Shown one piece after another: positions 35,901 to 42,842 of a stretch of 64,000 bases of DNA. Below the pieces are notes generated by a model, which did no database searches, was not told where the DNA came from, and saw only the letters and a list, made by a program, of their open reading frames with translations. The first letter of the stretch is position 1. Each line of letters starts with the position of its first letter. A program made the translations under genes and the position numbers. The stretch comes from a bacterium (GTDB lineage: Bacteria; Electryoneota; Electryoneia; Electryoneales; Electryoneaceae): assembly GCA_020444425.1 (NCBI GenBank), contig JAHLLB010000011.1, forward strand, positions 1-64,000, read 5' to 3'.

Positions 35901-38559
35901 CAAGCGAACGATAGCGTGCCTCGCTTCGTCTCAGTGCTTCTTCAGCCAGTCTCTGTTCGGTGACATCCCGGCAAATTCCACCGACGGCGACGATCTCCTC
36001 GTTTCCATTGCGAATTGGGTAATATGTGGTGCTGTCGACGAAGATCTTACCCCCCATCTCGTAGCTGTGCTCAATGCGTTGCACATTGCCCGAGGCAAAG
36101 ACTTTTTCGTGGTGTATGCGGAACCTGTCCGCGAGGTCACCGAGGGTTTCCCTCATAGGTTTATTAACGATGTCTGTGGGTTGAATACCCATGTCGCTTA
36201 GACGTCTCCCGCCGGCGGTGCGGGTAATGCCTGCCTGGTCCACACTGAAAATCAAGTCCTCACTGGATTCAACCAGGCTGCGGTATTGCTCCTCGCTGCG
36301 GTAAAGGGCTTCCTCCGCTCGCTTGCGCTCGGAAATATCCAGCGCGGTAAACGTAACGCCTTTTGAGAGATCCTCTGGATCCAGTGGTGATGAAGAGAGC
36401 AGCACGTCGATTATACGACCATCTTTGCGTTGGAATCGGGTTTCAACGGTTCCAATGTTGTGCTTCCGAATCTGATCGTATTTGACCCTACCGACATATT
36501 CATAATCTGCGTCAGAAGGGTAGATAATCCTCGAATTTTTGCCCAGTAATTCTTCTTCCCTGTACCCGACCATTTCACAAATCTGTGCATTGACTTCAGC
36601 GAAAACCCTGTTATGCACAACACCAATGCCAGCCGGAGCAGCCTGGAAGATGCTTCTGATCCTCGCTTCATCTGTAGCAATCTGGTGTTCTAATTCTTTG
36701 TGTTCGGTGATATCGCGAGTGATGGATAGAATGACCGCTTCATCTCCAATCGTAACAACCCGGGCGGACATCAGAGCGGTATGAATATTGCCGGATTTGT
36801 CGCGAAAGCGAGCTTCGAAATTGTTAACTACACCTTTGTTCCGCAACATGGTCACCAGCTTAGTGCGGTCATCCGGATTGTCCCAGATATTCAGTTCGAG
36901 GGATGACTTGTCCTTGACATCCTCCCAGGTGTACCCCATGAGCTCGGTAAAGCTTTCATTGATCTCTAAATACTTTCCGTCTTCAAGCCTGTTGAGGTTG
37001 ATTGCATCAGGGCTGGTTTTAAAGGCCAGGCGAAATTTCTCTTCGCTAATATTCAAGTCTTCACGCAGCTTGTATTCCTCAGTCACGTCGCGGAAAACCA
37101 GCACGGCTCCGACGATGACGCCGTCCGGAGTTATAATCGGTGCTGCGCTGTCCGCAATCTGGTATTCCGTCCCATCTTTACGAATCAGTTTGGTGTGATT
37201 AGCTAGCCCGACAATGAGACCCTCTTGCATCGCACGGAAAGCCGGATTCTCGGCGGGCGTTCCGGTTTGAGCGTTCTGGATGATGAACACATCCTGGAGC
37301 GACCGTCCGACAGCGTTCTCCTCGGTCCAGCCAATGAGTTTCTCTGCGACTGGATTCAGCGCGGTGACGTTCGCGTCGGTATCAACGGTTAACACCGCAT
37401 CTCCGATGGAATTCAGAGTGGTGGCAAGGAAATCCTTCTGTTGTTGAAGTTCAGATTCCGCGCGCTGCCGATCCGCTTCCTGCTCAAAGCGATCGATGGC
37501 GAGTGCAATATCGCCTGCGAGCTCGATGATCAACTCTCGCTCTTCCTCATCCTGGTACGTGGTGTCGGTGATCGACACTCCGATGGCGCCGTAGAGCTGA
37601 TCGCCGAAACGCAGGGCGGCTGTGAGGCCGGCACGGTTGGCATAGAAGCCGCTGATTTCACAATTACCACAATCAACCTCACCGGGCTGTGAAAACACGG
37701 CATCTTTACTGGACCGGATCGCCTCGATCACACATGCGGGCGCTGCCTTATCAACCCAGTCCGAAATGCACTCGACGAGCGGGTCCGGACCGCTGGCATG
37801 TGCTTCGGTTACGTTGTTCTCATCGTCTGTGAGCAGGATCCAAGCGATTTCATAGCCGCGAGTCTCGGTGAGGACATCTAGACTGTCGTCAAGCAGATGA
37901 CCAAGGTCTTCGGTCTCGCGTGCGATCAACTGGTTGACGATGCGTACAGCGGTCAGGACCTGGGTGAGGTGATTGGCGCGTTCCCGCGCGCGTGTTTCCT
38001 CGGTAATATCACTGATGGTGATCAGTAGACTCAGACCTTCTTCGTTCTCAATTTTTGAATCGCGTGCAATGTATGAGGGGACAGCCTCCAGTCGGGCGTG
38101 GAAAGACACTCCTTCCCTGCCATGCATCCAGAGCTCCATCCGTTTTTCGCCGGGATCCTTGAAAAATGCCCGGTAACGAGTGAGGAAGACAGAGCGGTCC
38201 GTATCGAGGATGAGATCGGCGAACGGTTTGCAGGTCACATGCTCTGGCTCGCGCCCAATCATCGAGGTAAACGTGTTGTTTGTACGCTGGACAATTCCGG
38301 CTGAGTCGAGGACGGCGTACCCGACGGGGGCCTGGTTATAAAGCCTGGAGAAGTGGTTTCGGGTTTCCTCGAGAATGCGAGTGGTGTCCAGGAGCTGCTC
38401 GTTTTGCAGCTCAAGCTCTATCTGATAATCCCGGAGCTCCTGCAGCAGGTTCTTTACCTGATCAGGGCTCAAATCTTTCAGCGAATCCGGCTTGCTTTCG
38501 AACACATCCATGGCTCGTTTGCGGAGCTGTTCCAAGGACTCTGATTGCGGCTTGTCCAT
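32935..38559 (-). CDS. Giant hybrid histidine kinase with ten PAS domains and one GAF
   Basis: A 1,874-residue soluble hybrid kinase. A coiled N-terminus (EQLRKRAMDVFESKPD, IELELQNEQL) leads into PAS1, then a GAF domain (LTQVLTAVRIVNQLIARETE; GEVDCGNCEISGFYANRAGL), then nine further PAS/PAC units in series, most opening with EEQYRSLVES- or EARIRSIFQA-type helices. PAS10 contains a cysteine-rich CYVNWHGRETPCDSCPV segment that might bind a metal or cofactor. HisKA (LAGGVAHDLNNLL), an intact HATPase (NLSINAQDAM, FADTGGGMS, GKGTGLGM) and a C-terminal receiver (ILVAEDDPLIRS, LISDVVMPG, LQKPF) follow. ATG 38559 preceded by GGAG is preferred over TTG 38595. No transmembrane helix, so signals are cytoplasmic. 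One of the longest proteins in the window; monocistronic. Confidence 0.92.
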   Translation of the reverse strand: MDKPQSESLEQLRKRAMDVFESKPDSLKDLSPDQVKNLLQELRDYQIELELQNEQLLDTTRILEETRNHFSRLYNQAPVGYAVLDSAGIVQRTNNTFTSMIGREPEHVTCKPFADLILDTDRSVFLTRYRAFFKDPGEKRMELWMHGREGVSFHARLEAVPSYIARDSKIENEEGLSLLITISDITEETRARERANHLTQVLTAVRIVNQLIARETEDLGHLLDDSLDVLTETRGYEIAWILLTDDENNVTEAHASGPDPLVECISDWVDKAAPACVIEAIRSSKDAVFSQPGEVDCGNCEISGFYANRAGLTAALRFGDQLYGAIGVSITDTTYQDEEERELIIELAGDIALAIDRFEQEADRQRAESELQQQKDFLATTLNSIGDAVLTVDTDANVTALNPVAEKLIGWTEENAVGRSLQDVFIIQNAQTGTPAENPAFRAMQEGLIVGLANHTKLIRKDGTEYQIADSAAPIITPDGVIVGAVLVFRDVTEEYKLREDLNISEEKFRLAFKTSPDAINLNRLEDGKYLEINESFTELMGYTWEDVKDKSSLELNIWDNPDDRTKLVTMLRNKGVVNNFEARFRDKSGNIHTALMSARVVTIGDEAVILSITRDITEHKELEHQIATDEARIRSIFQAAPAGIGVVHNRVFAEVNAQICEMVGYREEELLGKNSRIIYPSDADYEYVGRVKYDQIRKHNIGTVETRFQRKDGRIIDVLLSSSPLDPEDLSKGVTFTALDISERKRAEEALYRSEEQYRSLVESSEDLIFSVDQAGITRTAGGRRLSDMGIQPTDIVNKPMRETLGDLADRFRIHHEKVFASGNVQRIEHSYEMGGKIFVDSTTYYPIRNGNEEIVAVGGICRDVTEQRLAEEALRRSEARYRSLAENFPDGALFIIGRDWRYLSADGKALEEAGLTSEDIIGRHVRDVFPELWETLEFNIERAFSGEEVYYEVEFRGRLYSNQSVLVTGDTAEADQVMSISLDITERKQAEKALQESEKKYRSYVNHSPAAIFVTDSEGRYVDVNNAACELLGYTRDELIQLAIPDVATGRIGPDPYVHFNNLKQTSKIQHDGRLKRKDGSEVDVTLVAVAINDDHFMAYCVDITERKKAEKQLLEALLRQEAAVKAGKVGLWDWDLATDKVYYSPEWKAQIGYAVDEIGDDFEEWHKRVHPDDLEPNLQVVNDALKSRNSAYQLEFRFKHKDGSWRWIFVNASIMREDDNTPVRVMGAHVDITERKEAEELLRRSEEQNRSIVSALPDIYFEFDREGTFIDAHAPDPAQFAIPKDQFIGKNVREVLGDFFAELTRTNITRVLESRSIQIYKYTMEHDGETRYFEARMVPKGKSNALSIVRDVTQQTLAENALRESERMMAMVLDSTSEMFTFYDLDLTIQWANRAAGISAGTTADKLVGRKCYVNWHGRETPCDSCPVLMARDTGEAHERTISTPDGRVFHLRGYPVFGEDGKTVIGMSEFGVEVTEDIKRKEELHSLERQLVQSQKIESIGMLAGGVAHDLNNLLTPIMVNADFLHEDVQDEEILEYTEGIIEAANSARELVAQLLAFSRKQTLEVRPVQVNKLVNKFRLLLQRTLREDIQLNLDLSATEDTIFADVNQIEQIVMNLSINAQDAMPHGGVLSISTHVAEIRDEDANVELDLPEGRYICLQFADTGGGMSEEVRDRVFDPFFTTKEKGKGTGLGMSTVHGIVKQHGGDIQVSSEPGVGTTFFIYFKLVDRELDSQVLEPSLSLGSLKAAGTILVAEDDPLIRSILSKILKGAGFTVLVPDEPERTLELVKRQEGNIQLLISDVVMPGVNGKELYERLLSIQPDLQVLFISGYTDDVITERGVLSEGMNFLQKPFTRAQLLAKIQSILAENS

Positions 38560-38742
38560 CTCATCATCTCCAAAAAACGATGGTAAATCCAGCAAGCGTA
38601 CGCTGAGTTGTTGCTCGGCCAGCTACGCGGTACCAAACGGGCTGCAATCGTCGTAAGATACCATATTACGACCTCGGTCAACGAAGCTGATACAACTGTC
38701 GCTAAGGGTTAGGATGCTCTATCTCACGGGGTATTCGTCGGT
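38560..38742. promoter_or_regulatory. Leader/promoter region of the giant kinase gene
   Basis: Non-coding interval upstream of the minus-strand kinase start. It must hold the promoter, but no confident -35/-10 or sigma-54 element was recognised. Confidence 0.3.
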
Positions 38743-38967
38743 TTATCCCTTCAACTGCGCCTTCATCACTTCCATCATGTACTCCGAATAATCAGAATGG
38801 ATGTAAATAGTCCGGAAGTCAAGAGTAGTCCCGAGCTCGTCGCGACGGCAACCGACCAGCTCCACCTTGCCCCGGCTGACTTCGATCGCGTTTGATGCCA
38901 CGCTCCAGTCCCACCTTGCTAAGGTCGTTCTGTAAACTCCGTCGCGATGCCCTACGCACCATGCCAC
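38743..38967 (-). pseudogene. Possible 3' gene fragment beside the IS630-like element
   Basis: The last ~50 codons before the TAA at 38743 read as protein-like sequence (EVSRGKVELVGCRRDELGTT, then IYIHSDYSEYMMEVMKAQLK), but the frame has no credible start and the upstream part is cut by the left end of the IS element at about 38974. I do not recognise the family. It may be the tail of a gene disrupted by the IS or by island assembly; chance coding is also possible. Confidence 0.3.
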
Positions 38968-38973
38968 GTGCTA

Positions 38974-40061
38974 TAGTGGTTCTCATTATTTGGTTGTGAT
39001 AGCGCATGCGGATCGGACCAGATTCGGGTTTGCCTCGTAGTAGCCCATTGCGTTGGTGACCCGCTGTTCGAGCGGCTCTTTGTCAGAGGGTATCCACCCG
39101 TTGAAGAAGCGTTTCTTCAGGACCAGCCAGAGTGTCTCGATCGGGTTCAGATCGGGACTGTGGGCCGGCAGGTACAGCGGCTCGATTCAGCCCCAGTCCA
39201 GGTCGCGACCGTGATGGAAGCGGATGTTGTCCAGTACCATGATCGTGCGCCGGTTCGGGTCGATTCGTTCCTGCATCTGGTTGAGGAAGTGCTGGAACAG
39301 TTTGCCGTTGCCGTGACTGGCGATGAACGCGAAGAAGCGTCCATCCATCGGCCGGACCGCGCCGAAGACGTTGACGTGCTGGTGCGTGACCAGCCGTGGC
39401 ACGACCGGTTTGCTGCCACGCGGTGCCCAGACCCGGTAGGCGGCTGGATCAGCCCAGAAGGCCACTTCGTCCTGGAACCACAAGTCCGGTTCCTTCGGCA
39501 ACAGCAGGCGGACGGTTTCGACAAAGGCTGCACGTTTGACCGGATCGGCTTTCACCGCCTTCGGACGTGGCTGGATGCGGGTAAAACCCCACTCGTGCAG
39601 GTTGCGGCAGAGGGTGGAATAACCTACTTCCACGGAGTTTTTTTTAGATACCCGTGGATCGCGATGGCTGACCAGGGTTTGCCATCTTCATCGATTCCGC
39701 CGATCCGTTCAACGACCAGATCCTTGAAATCCGGATCGATCTTGCGGGGTCGGCCGGATCGCGGACGGGTACGAAGGGCTTCGATGCCGCCTTCGTTCCA
39801 CCGGTGGACCCAGTTGCGCAGGGTCGAGGACTGGATCGAAAGCAGCTCGCAGACGTCACGGACGGTTTTCCCGAGCAGGCGGTGACGAATCGCCTGCAGC
39901 CGCACCAGATGGTCGGCGTCACGCGTCTTCCGGATGGCTGCCTGAACGGCGTCAGCATCCCCGAAACGCGGATCGGGCTGAATTGCAGGTGGCATGGCCT
40001 GAAGATACTGTCAAAGAGCTCTCCGTGCGAGAGCATCAACACGGACTTTCAAGAACGACTA
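38974..40061 (-). mobile_element. IS630-like insertion sequence, about 1,088 bp
   Basis: Ends are TAGTGGTTCT at 38974-38983 and AGAACGACTA at 40052-40061, inverted repeats matching at 9 of 10 positions. Each end is flanked by TA (38972-38973 and 40062-40063), the target dinucleotide duplicated by IS630/Tc1-mariner elements. Size is right for the family. It carries one transposase reading frame on the minus strand, split by a frameshift site and a nonsense codon. Confidence 0.8.
38986..39995 (-). pseudogene. IS630-family transposase, frameshift plus internal stop
   Basis: The first frame (39995 to 39624) encodes the HTH part (TVRDVCELLSIQSSTLRNWV, EALRTRPRSGRPRKID) and ends just after an A8 run (CTA AAA AAA ACT). 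A -1 shift on that run joins it to the frame 39633-39187, which holds DLWFQDEVAFW (first Asp region) and TIMVLDNIRFHHG (second Asp). A TGA at 39187-39189 then interrupts it. The same frame resumes with IEPLYLPAHSPDLNPIETLW, containing the third catalytic residue, and ends at TAA 38986-38988. Programmed -1 frameshifting is known in IS630 relatives, so the A8 shift may be natural. The TGA is a real lesion unless read through, and would remove the catalytic Glu. Confidence 0.82.
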
Positions 40062-40235
40062 TAGAATATGCAGAAGCGCGATAGCTGTTTTGCTTGACCA
40101 ACAGTGTAACATGTCCGTTTTTGCGAGTCAATTTTGATTTTGATGTCGGAATATTTCATGATTTTGGATAAAAAGCTACTCTACGTGGTATTTCAGGCCT
40201 TAGCGTGGAATGGGGGATGATAGAATAATGGTACC
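40062..40235. other. Right-end non-coding DNA of the island
   Basis: About 170 bp between the IS630-like element and the terminator beside tRNA-Lys. No gene or integrase remnant is visible. Confidence 0.4.
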
Positions 40236-40281
40236 AAACACAAACGCCTCAGGCTGGTAGCAGCCTAAGGCGTTGTTTTTT
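40236..40281 (-). terminator. Terminator downstream of tRNA-Lys (bidirectional hairpin)
   Basis: Stem AACGCCT-C-AGGCTG / CAGCCT-A-AGGCGTT with loop GTAG. On the minus strand, reading away from the tRNA 3' end, it is followed by TGTGTTTGG, a modest T-tract; on the plus strand by GTTTTTT. It lies inside the island, so the element supplied a new terminator when it displaced the old one (now at 23685). Confidence 0.75.
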
Positions 40282-40285
40282 AAAG

Positions 40286-40326
40286 GTGCGCCATCAGGGA
40301 CTTGAACCCCGAACCTGCGGATTAAG
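40286..40326 (-). other. attR-like: tRNA-Lys 3' half at the right island boundary
   Basis: The 41 bp identical to 23726-23766. Here they are part of the complete tRNA-Lys, so integration rebuilt a functional gene at this end. Confidence 0.8.
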
Positions 40327-40359
40327 AGTCCGTTGCTCTGCCAATTGAGCTAATGGCGC
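40287..40359 (-). tRNA. tRNA-Lys (anticodon CTT)
   Basis: Complete cloverleaf on the minus strand, 73 nt with the discriminator A. The acceptor stem is GCGCCAT / ATGGCGC, the D arm GCTC...GAGC, the anticodon loop CTCTTAA (anticodon CTT, decoding AAG) on a CGGA/TCCG stem, and the T arm CGGGG-TTCAAGT-CCCTG. The 3' CCA is not encoded. It is the integration site of the island on its 3' side. Confidence 0.96.
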
Positions 40360-40746
40360 AAAATCGTTTGTCGTATTTACGGTGTGGCTGCCAGCTCATG
40401 TCACGGTCGCAAGTCTGTCGAAAAGTGAGGTTGCGAATCTGCTGTAGAAGCGATCTACGACCAGATGAACAAACAGTCTTCGAACTCGCTGTGCCGTGGA
40501 ACCGTTGTCCGGGCTGTGGTTGACCTGCTGACCGAAATGCTGTGACCTCGCCGTAAACGACCCGCCATGATACGAAACGAGCGAGCCCGGCGCAACTGTG
40601 TTCTCCGTCCGTCGCGCGGGGGTGATTGATCCAGCGCGTTCAACCTGCACGAATCGCGTGACAGCCCGTCCATCAGCGACGTTCCAGCGGTTGCCGCACC
40701 TTGGGCAATCTAACGTCGAGAACTCCCGTTCGCTCGGGATCGACGG
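40360..40746. other. Intergenic, nothing recognised
   Basis: About 390 bp between tRNA-Lys and the lipoprotein gene. Small frames here lack ribosome sites and recognisable motifs. The tRNA promoter should lie just right of 40360; GTGACA and TAAATA on the minus strand are 19 bp apart, too loose to assign. Confidence 0.4.
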
Positions 40747-41169
40747 TTATTCGCCTTCGCTTTGAGCTTCATCCATATTCTGTTCGGCGAACTTCATAAC
40801 TTCTTCGATGTCTTCGACATCCTTGCCGAGGTTCGCCAATTCCCACCGGGCAGACATCACCATACCGCTGTCACTGGTCGTGCTGTAGGTGTCGAGGAAG
40901 GTTTTGTAGGCTTCCTTGGCCATGGTGGTGTCGCGGATGTCATTGGCATACAGGAACCCGATCATGAACTGGGCTTCATCGGCACGTTCACCTTTCGGAT
41001 AGGCGTCAACCACGGCCTGGTAGGCCGCGACGGCTGCGTAAAAGTCACGCGCTTCCTGGGCTTTCTTGGCCTTGACAAACAGTTCTTCTTCCGATGGACC
41101 GCTGGCGCAGCCGGTGCTCAGGACCAGTGCCATTACCAGCACAAGGGCGGCCAGGATGATTCGTTTCAT
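40747..41169 (-). CDS. Tetratricopeptide-like outer-membrane lipoprotein
   Basis: A 140-residue lipoprotein: MKRIILAALVLVMALVLSTG then the lipidated Cys21 (lipobox LSTGC). The mature part has TPR-like helices (EELFVKAKKAQEARDFYAAV, AAYQAVVDAYPKGERADEAQ, MIGFLYANDIRDTTMAKEAY) resembling the repeat pattern of BamD/YbgF-type proteins, but it is shorter than BamD (about 240 residues). ATG 41169 is chosen because it puts the lipobox in place; the frame continues upstream to 41289 without one. Lies 85 bp downstream of the ROK gene on the same strand. Exact role unknown. Confidence 0.8.
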   Translation of the reverse strand: MKRIILAALVLVMALVLSTGCASGPSEEELFVKAKKAQEARDFYAAVAAYQAVVDAYPKGERADEAQFMIGFLYANDIRDTTMAKEAYKTFLDTYSTTSDSGMVMSARWELANLGKDVEDIEEVMKFAEQNMDEAQSEGE

Positions 41170-41254
41170 CACTGCTATCCCCACAGTTTCGTTGCATCTA
41201 CAATGGAATATGGACAGGTCGCAGAACGTCCGCAACCGGTCTCTCGTTAATCCT

Positions 41255-42208
41255 TCAGGTTCGGGTCGAGGTTTCGACCCCGGCGGCATCGAATGCCATC
41301 GCCGCCGCGCCCAGCATGCCGGACTTGCCCCGCAGTTTCGCCCGGTCGAACGTGCAATCGTTCCAGTTGGGCGCGAAGCACCGTGACTGCGCGACCAGCC
41401 GTGCCGGTTTCAGCAGATGTTCACCCGCGCCGGAAATCCCGCCGCCGATCAGCACCGCTTCCGGGTTGAAGATGTTAATGTACGCCGCGACACCCGCGCC
41501 AAGGTACTGACCCACACGTCGCCATACTTCGAGCGCTCGCTCATCACCGTTGGCGGCGGCCTTGGCCAGCAGATCCGGTGAATCTGGCGGTGTTTCCGGC
41601 AAATAGACTTCATTTGCCTCACGCATCACGCCGGTGATGCTGCAGTAGCTTTCGAGACTGCCTTTGACCTTTGTGCCACACTCCGGGCCGTTAATATCAA
41701 GCGGGATGTGGCCCAGCTCGCCCGCGCCGCCGTTGAAACCTCGCAGCAGCTTGCCGTCCACCATCACGCCGCCACCAACACCGGTGCCCAGGGTGAGCAC
41801 GACCACGTGCTTCATCCCGACCGCAGCACCCCAGCGGCTCTCGGAATAGACCAGCACGTTCGCGTCGTTCTCCAGCACCAACGGCAGGTCCGTTCCAACC
41901 TTCTCTCGGACCCTCTCCGCCAACGGGACATCCTGCCACTCGGGGAAGTTCGGCGACAGACGGACGACAGTCCGTGTCGCGTCAATCAACCCTGGCGATC
42001 CGATGCCAATGCCCGCGACCGGGATGTCGCTGCGGTTGAGTCCGTCTTGCACCAGGCCTGCGATGGTTTCGACCACGTGATCCACCGAACGGGACTTCAG
42101 CGGCACAGTTTCTTCGTGGACGACCGACCCATCGGTGCGGATTAATCCCCACTTGATGGACGATCCCCCGAGGTCAACGCCAATGGCAACAGTCTGGTCA
42201 GACGGCAT
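41255..42208 (-). CDS. ROK-family sugar kinase
   Basis: A 317-residue ROK kinase, cytosolic, phosphorylating glucose, mannose or N-acetyl-hexosamines. Motifs: ATP phosphate-binding VAIGVDLGGSSIKWGLI at the N-terminus, GIGIGSPGLID, the catalytic Asp in VLENDANV, LGTGVGGGVMVDGKL, and GGAGELGHIPLD with the conserved His. The zinc site that normally follows (CxCGxxGCxE) is reduced to GPECGTKVKGSLESY, with most Cys missing, so the structural zinc is probably absent. There is no HTH, so it is a kinase rather than a NagC-type repressor. It could feed sugars from the glycan locus into metabolism, but it is 29 kb away and its substrate is not determinable. Confidence 0.88.
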   Translation of the reverse strand: MPSDQTVAIGVDLGGSSIKWGLIRTDGSVVHEETVPLKSRSVDHVVETIAGLVQDGLNRSDIPVAGIGIGSPGLIDATRTVVRLSPNFPEWQDVPLAERVREKVGTDLPLVLENDANVLVYSESRWGAAVGMKHVVVLTLGTGVGGGVMVDGKLLRGFNGGAGELGHIPLDINGPECGTKVKGSLESYCSITGVMREANEVYLPETPPDSPDLLAKAAANGDERALEVWRRVGQYLGAGVAAYINIFNPEAVLIGGGISGAGEHLLKPARLVAQSRCFAPNWNDCTFDRAKLRGKSGMLGAAAMAFDAAGVETSTRT

Positions 42209-42492
42209 ACAAAAGGTTCCGGTTCAATGTGCCCGATACTCGCCGGGCGGGTCCCAGGTTCCCCCCGGTCTCGCGTTGGATGCCGGGGAACAGCTTGCAC
42301 CCGGCGAATATAGGCTCGTCGCGGCGTTCACGCAGCCCCTCAGCCACAGATAGAGAGATTGGCTACGGAGAGTTGCTCCCGATGCCCGCGGGAGCTACCG
42401 TTCGCTACCGCGGATTATCTGAGGGTGGATCATCCCGACCAGCTCTTTCGCGCTCGGGGCACACTTCCCGGATCTCGCCTGGTGGATGGCAA

Positions 42493-42539
42493 GTACGTCA
42501 TTCCTCAGCCGTGTGGGTTTGTGGCTGAGGAAGAGACAG
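42493..42539 (+). repeat. Dispersed stem-loop repeat, copy 1
   Basis: Starts with GTACGTCATTCCTCAGCC and continues to GGCTGAGGAAGAGACAG. CTCAGCC and GGCTGAG form the stem. The same order of blocks (GTCATTC, CCG-GT-TGT-TG core, GAAGAG-CAG end) recurs at 44404-44456 and, inverted, at 58255-58301. Confidence 0.7.
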
Positions 42540-42548
42540 CTTCTCAAA

Positions 42549-42646
42549 CCAGAAAAACCAAGAAAAACCAGGGAAAAACCAGAAAAACCAGGGACAGACG
42601 GTGGAATTTGCGTTACGGATTTCACAATTAATCTACCGTCTGTCCC
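42549..42646. repeat. Purine tandem tract plus 12-bp inverted repeat
   Basis: Units of CCAGAAAAA / CCAAGAAAAA / CCAGGGAAAAA repeat about five times, then GGGACAGACGGT (42591-42602) is mirrored by ACCGTCTGTCCC (42635-42646) across a 32-bp spacer. The layout resembles repeats mobilised by REP-associated (Y1) transposases, but no such transposase is in the window. Confidence 0.6.
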
Positions 42647-42842
42647 CATTTTATGTGACGTGTCGTTGGTGCCCGTGATTGTCCGTCACGTCGGTATGTG
42701 ACGGCTATCGCGGGTAACCAGCGGTGGCCCACCCCTGATGCCCGCGGAAGCTTCTTTCCGCTCCCGGCGTTGGCGGGGACGGAGTCCGGTTGTACCTTGC
42801 GGACGTTGCAAACGGTTCACCCCCCCCACCGGTGAGGTCTTG

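Larger units (their letters stand above)
23726..40326. mobile_element. Putative 16.6-kb genomic island integrated at tRNA-Lys
   Basis: The segment is bounded by 41-bp direct repeats of the tRNA-Lys 3' half, with the complete tRNA at the right end (40287-40359, minus strand) and the orphan 3' half at the left. This is the standard outcome of integration into a tRNA 3' half. Contents are accessory: kinase/regulator pair, hybrid kinase, chemoreceptor, giant PAS kinase, IS30 and IS630 remnants. Non-coding DNA inside it (24423-24825, 29640-30002) is visibly more AT-rich than flanking operons. No integrase gene is recognisable; the place where one would usually lie, next to the intact tRNA, is occupied by the IS630-like element. 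The element may therefore be immobilised. Confidence 0.7.
42209..42842. other. Repeat-rich intergenic region
   Basis: About 630 bp with no gene. It contains a dispersed stem-loop repeat (42493-42539), a purine-rich tandem tract (42549-42593, about five units of CCAGAAAAA-like sequence) and a perfect 12-bp inverted repeat (42591-42602 with 42635-42646). Confidence 0.6.

Noticed and set aside
38986..39995. IS630 transposase as an intact gene using stop-codon recoding
   Set aside because: The rest of the window uses TGA as a normal stop in many genes (for example 1671-1673, 10055-10057), so a single in-frame TGA is best read as a mutation.
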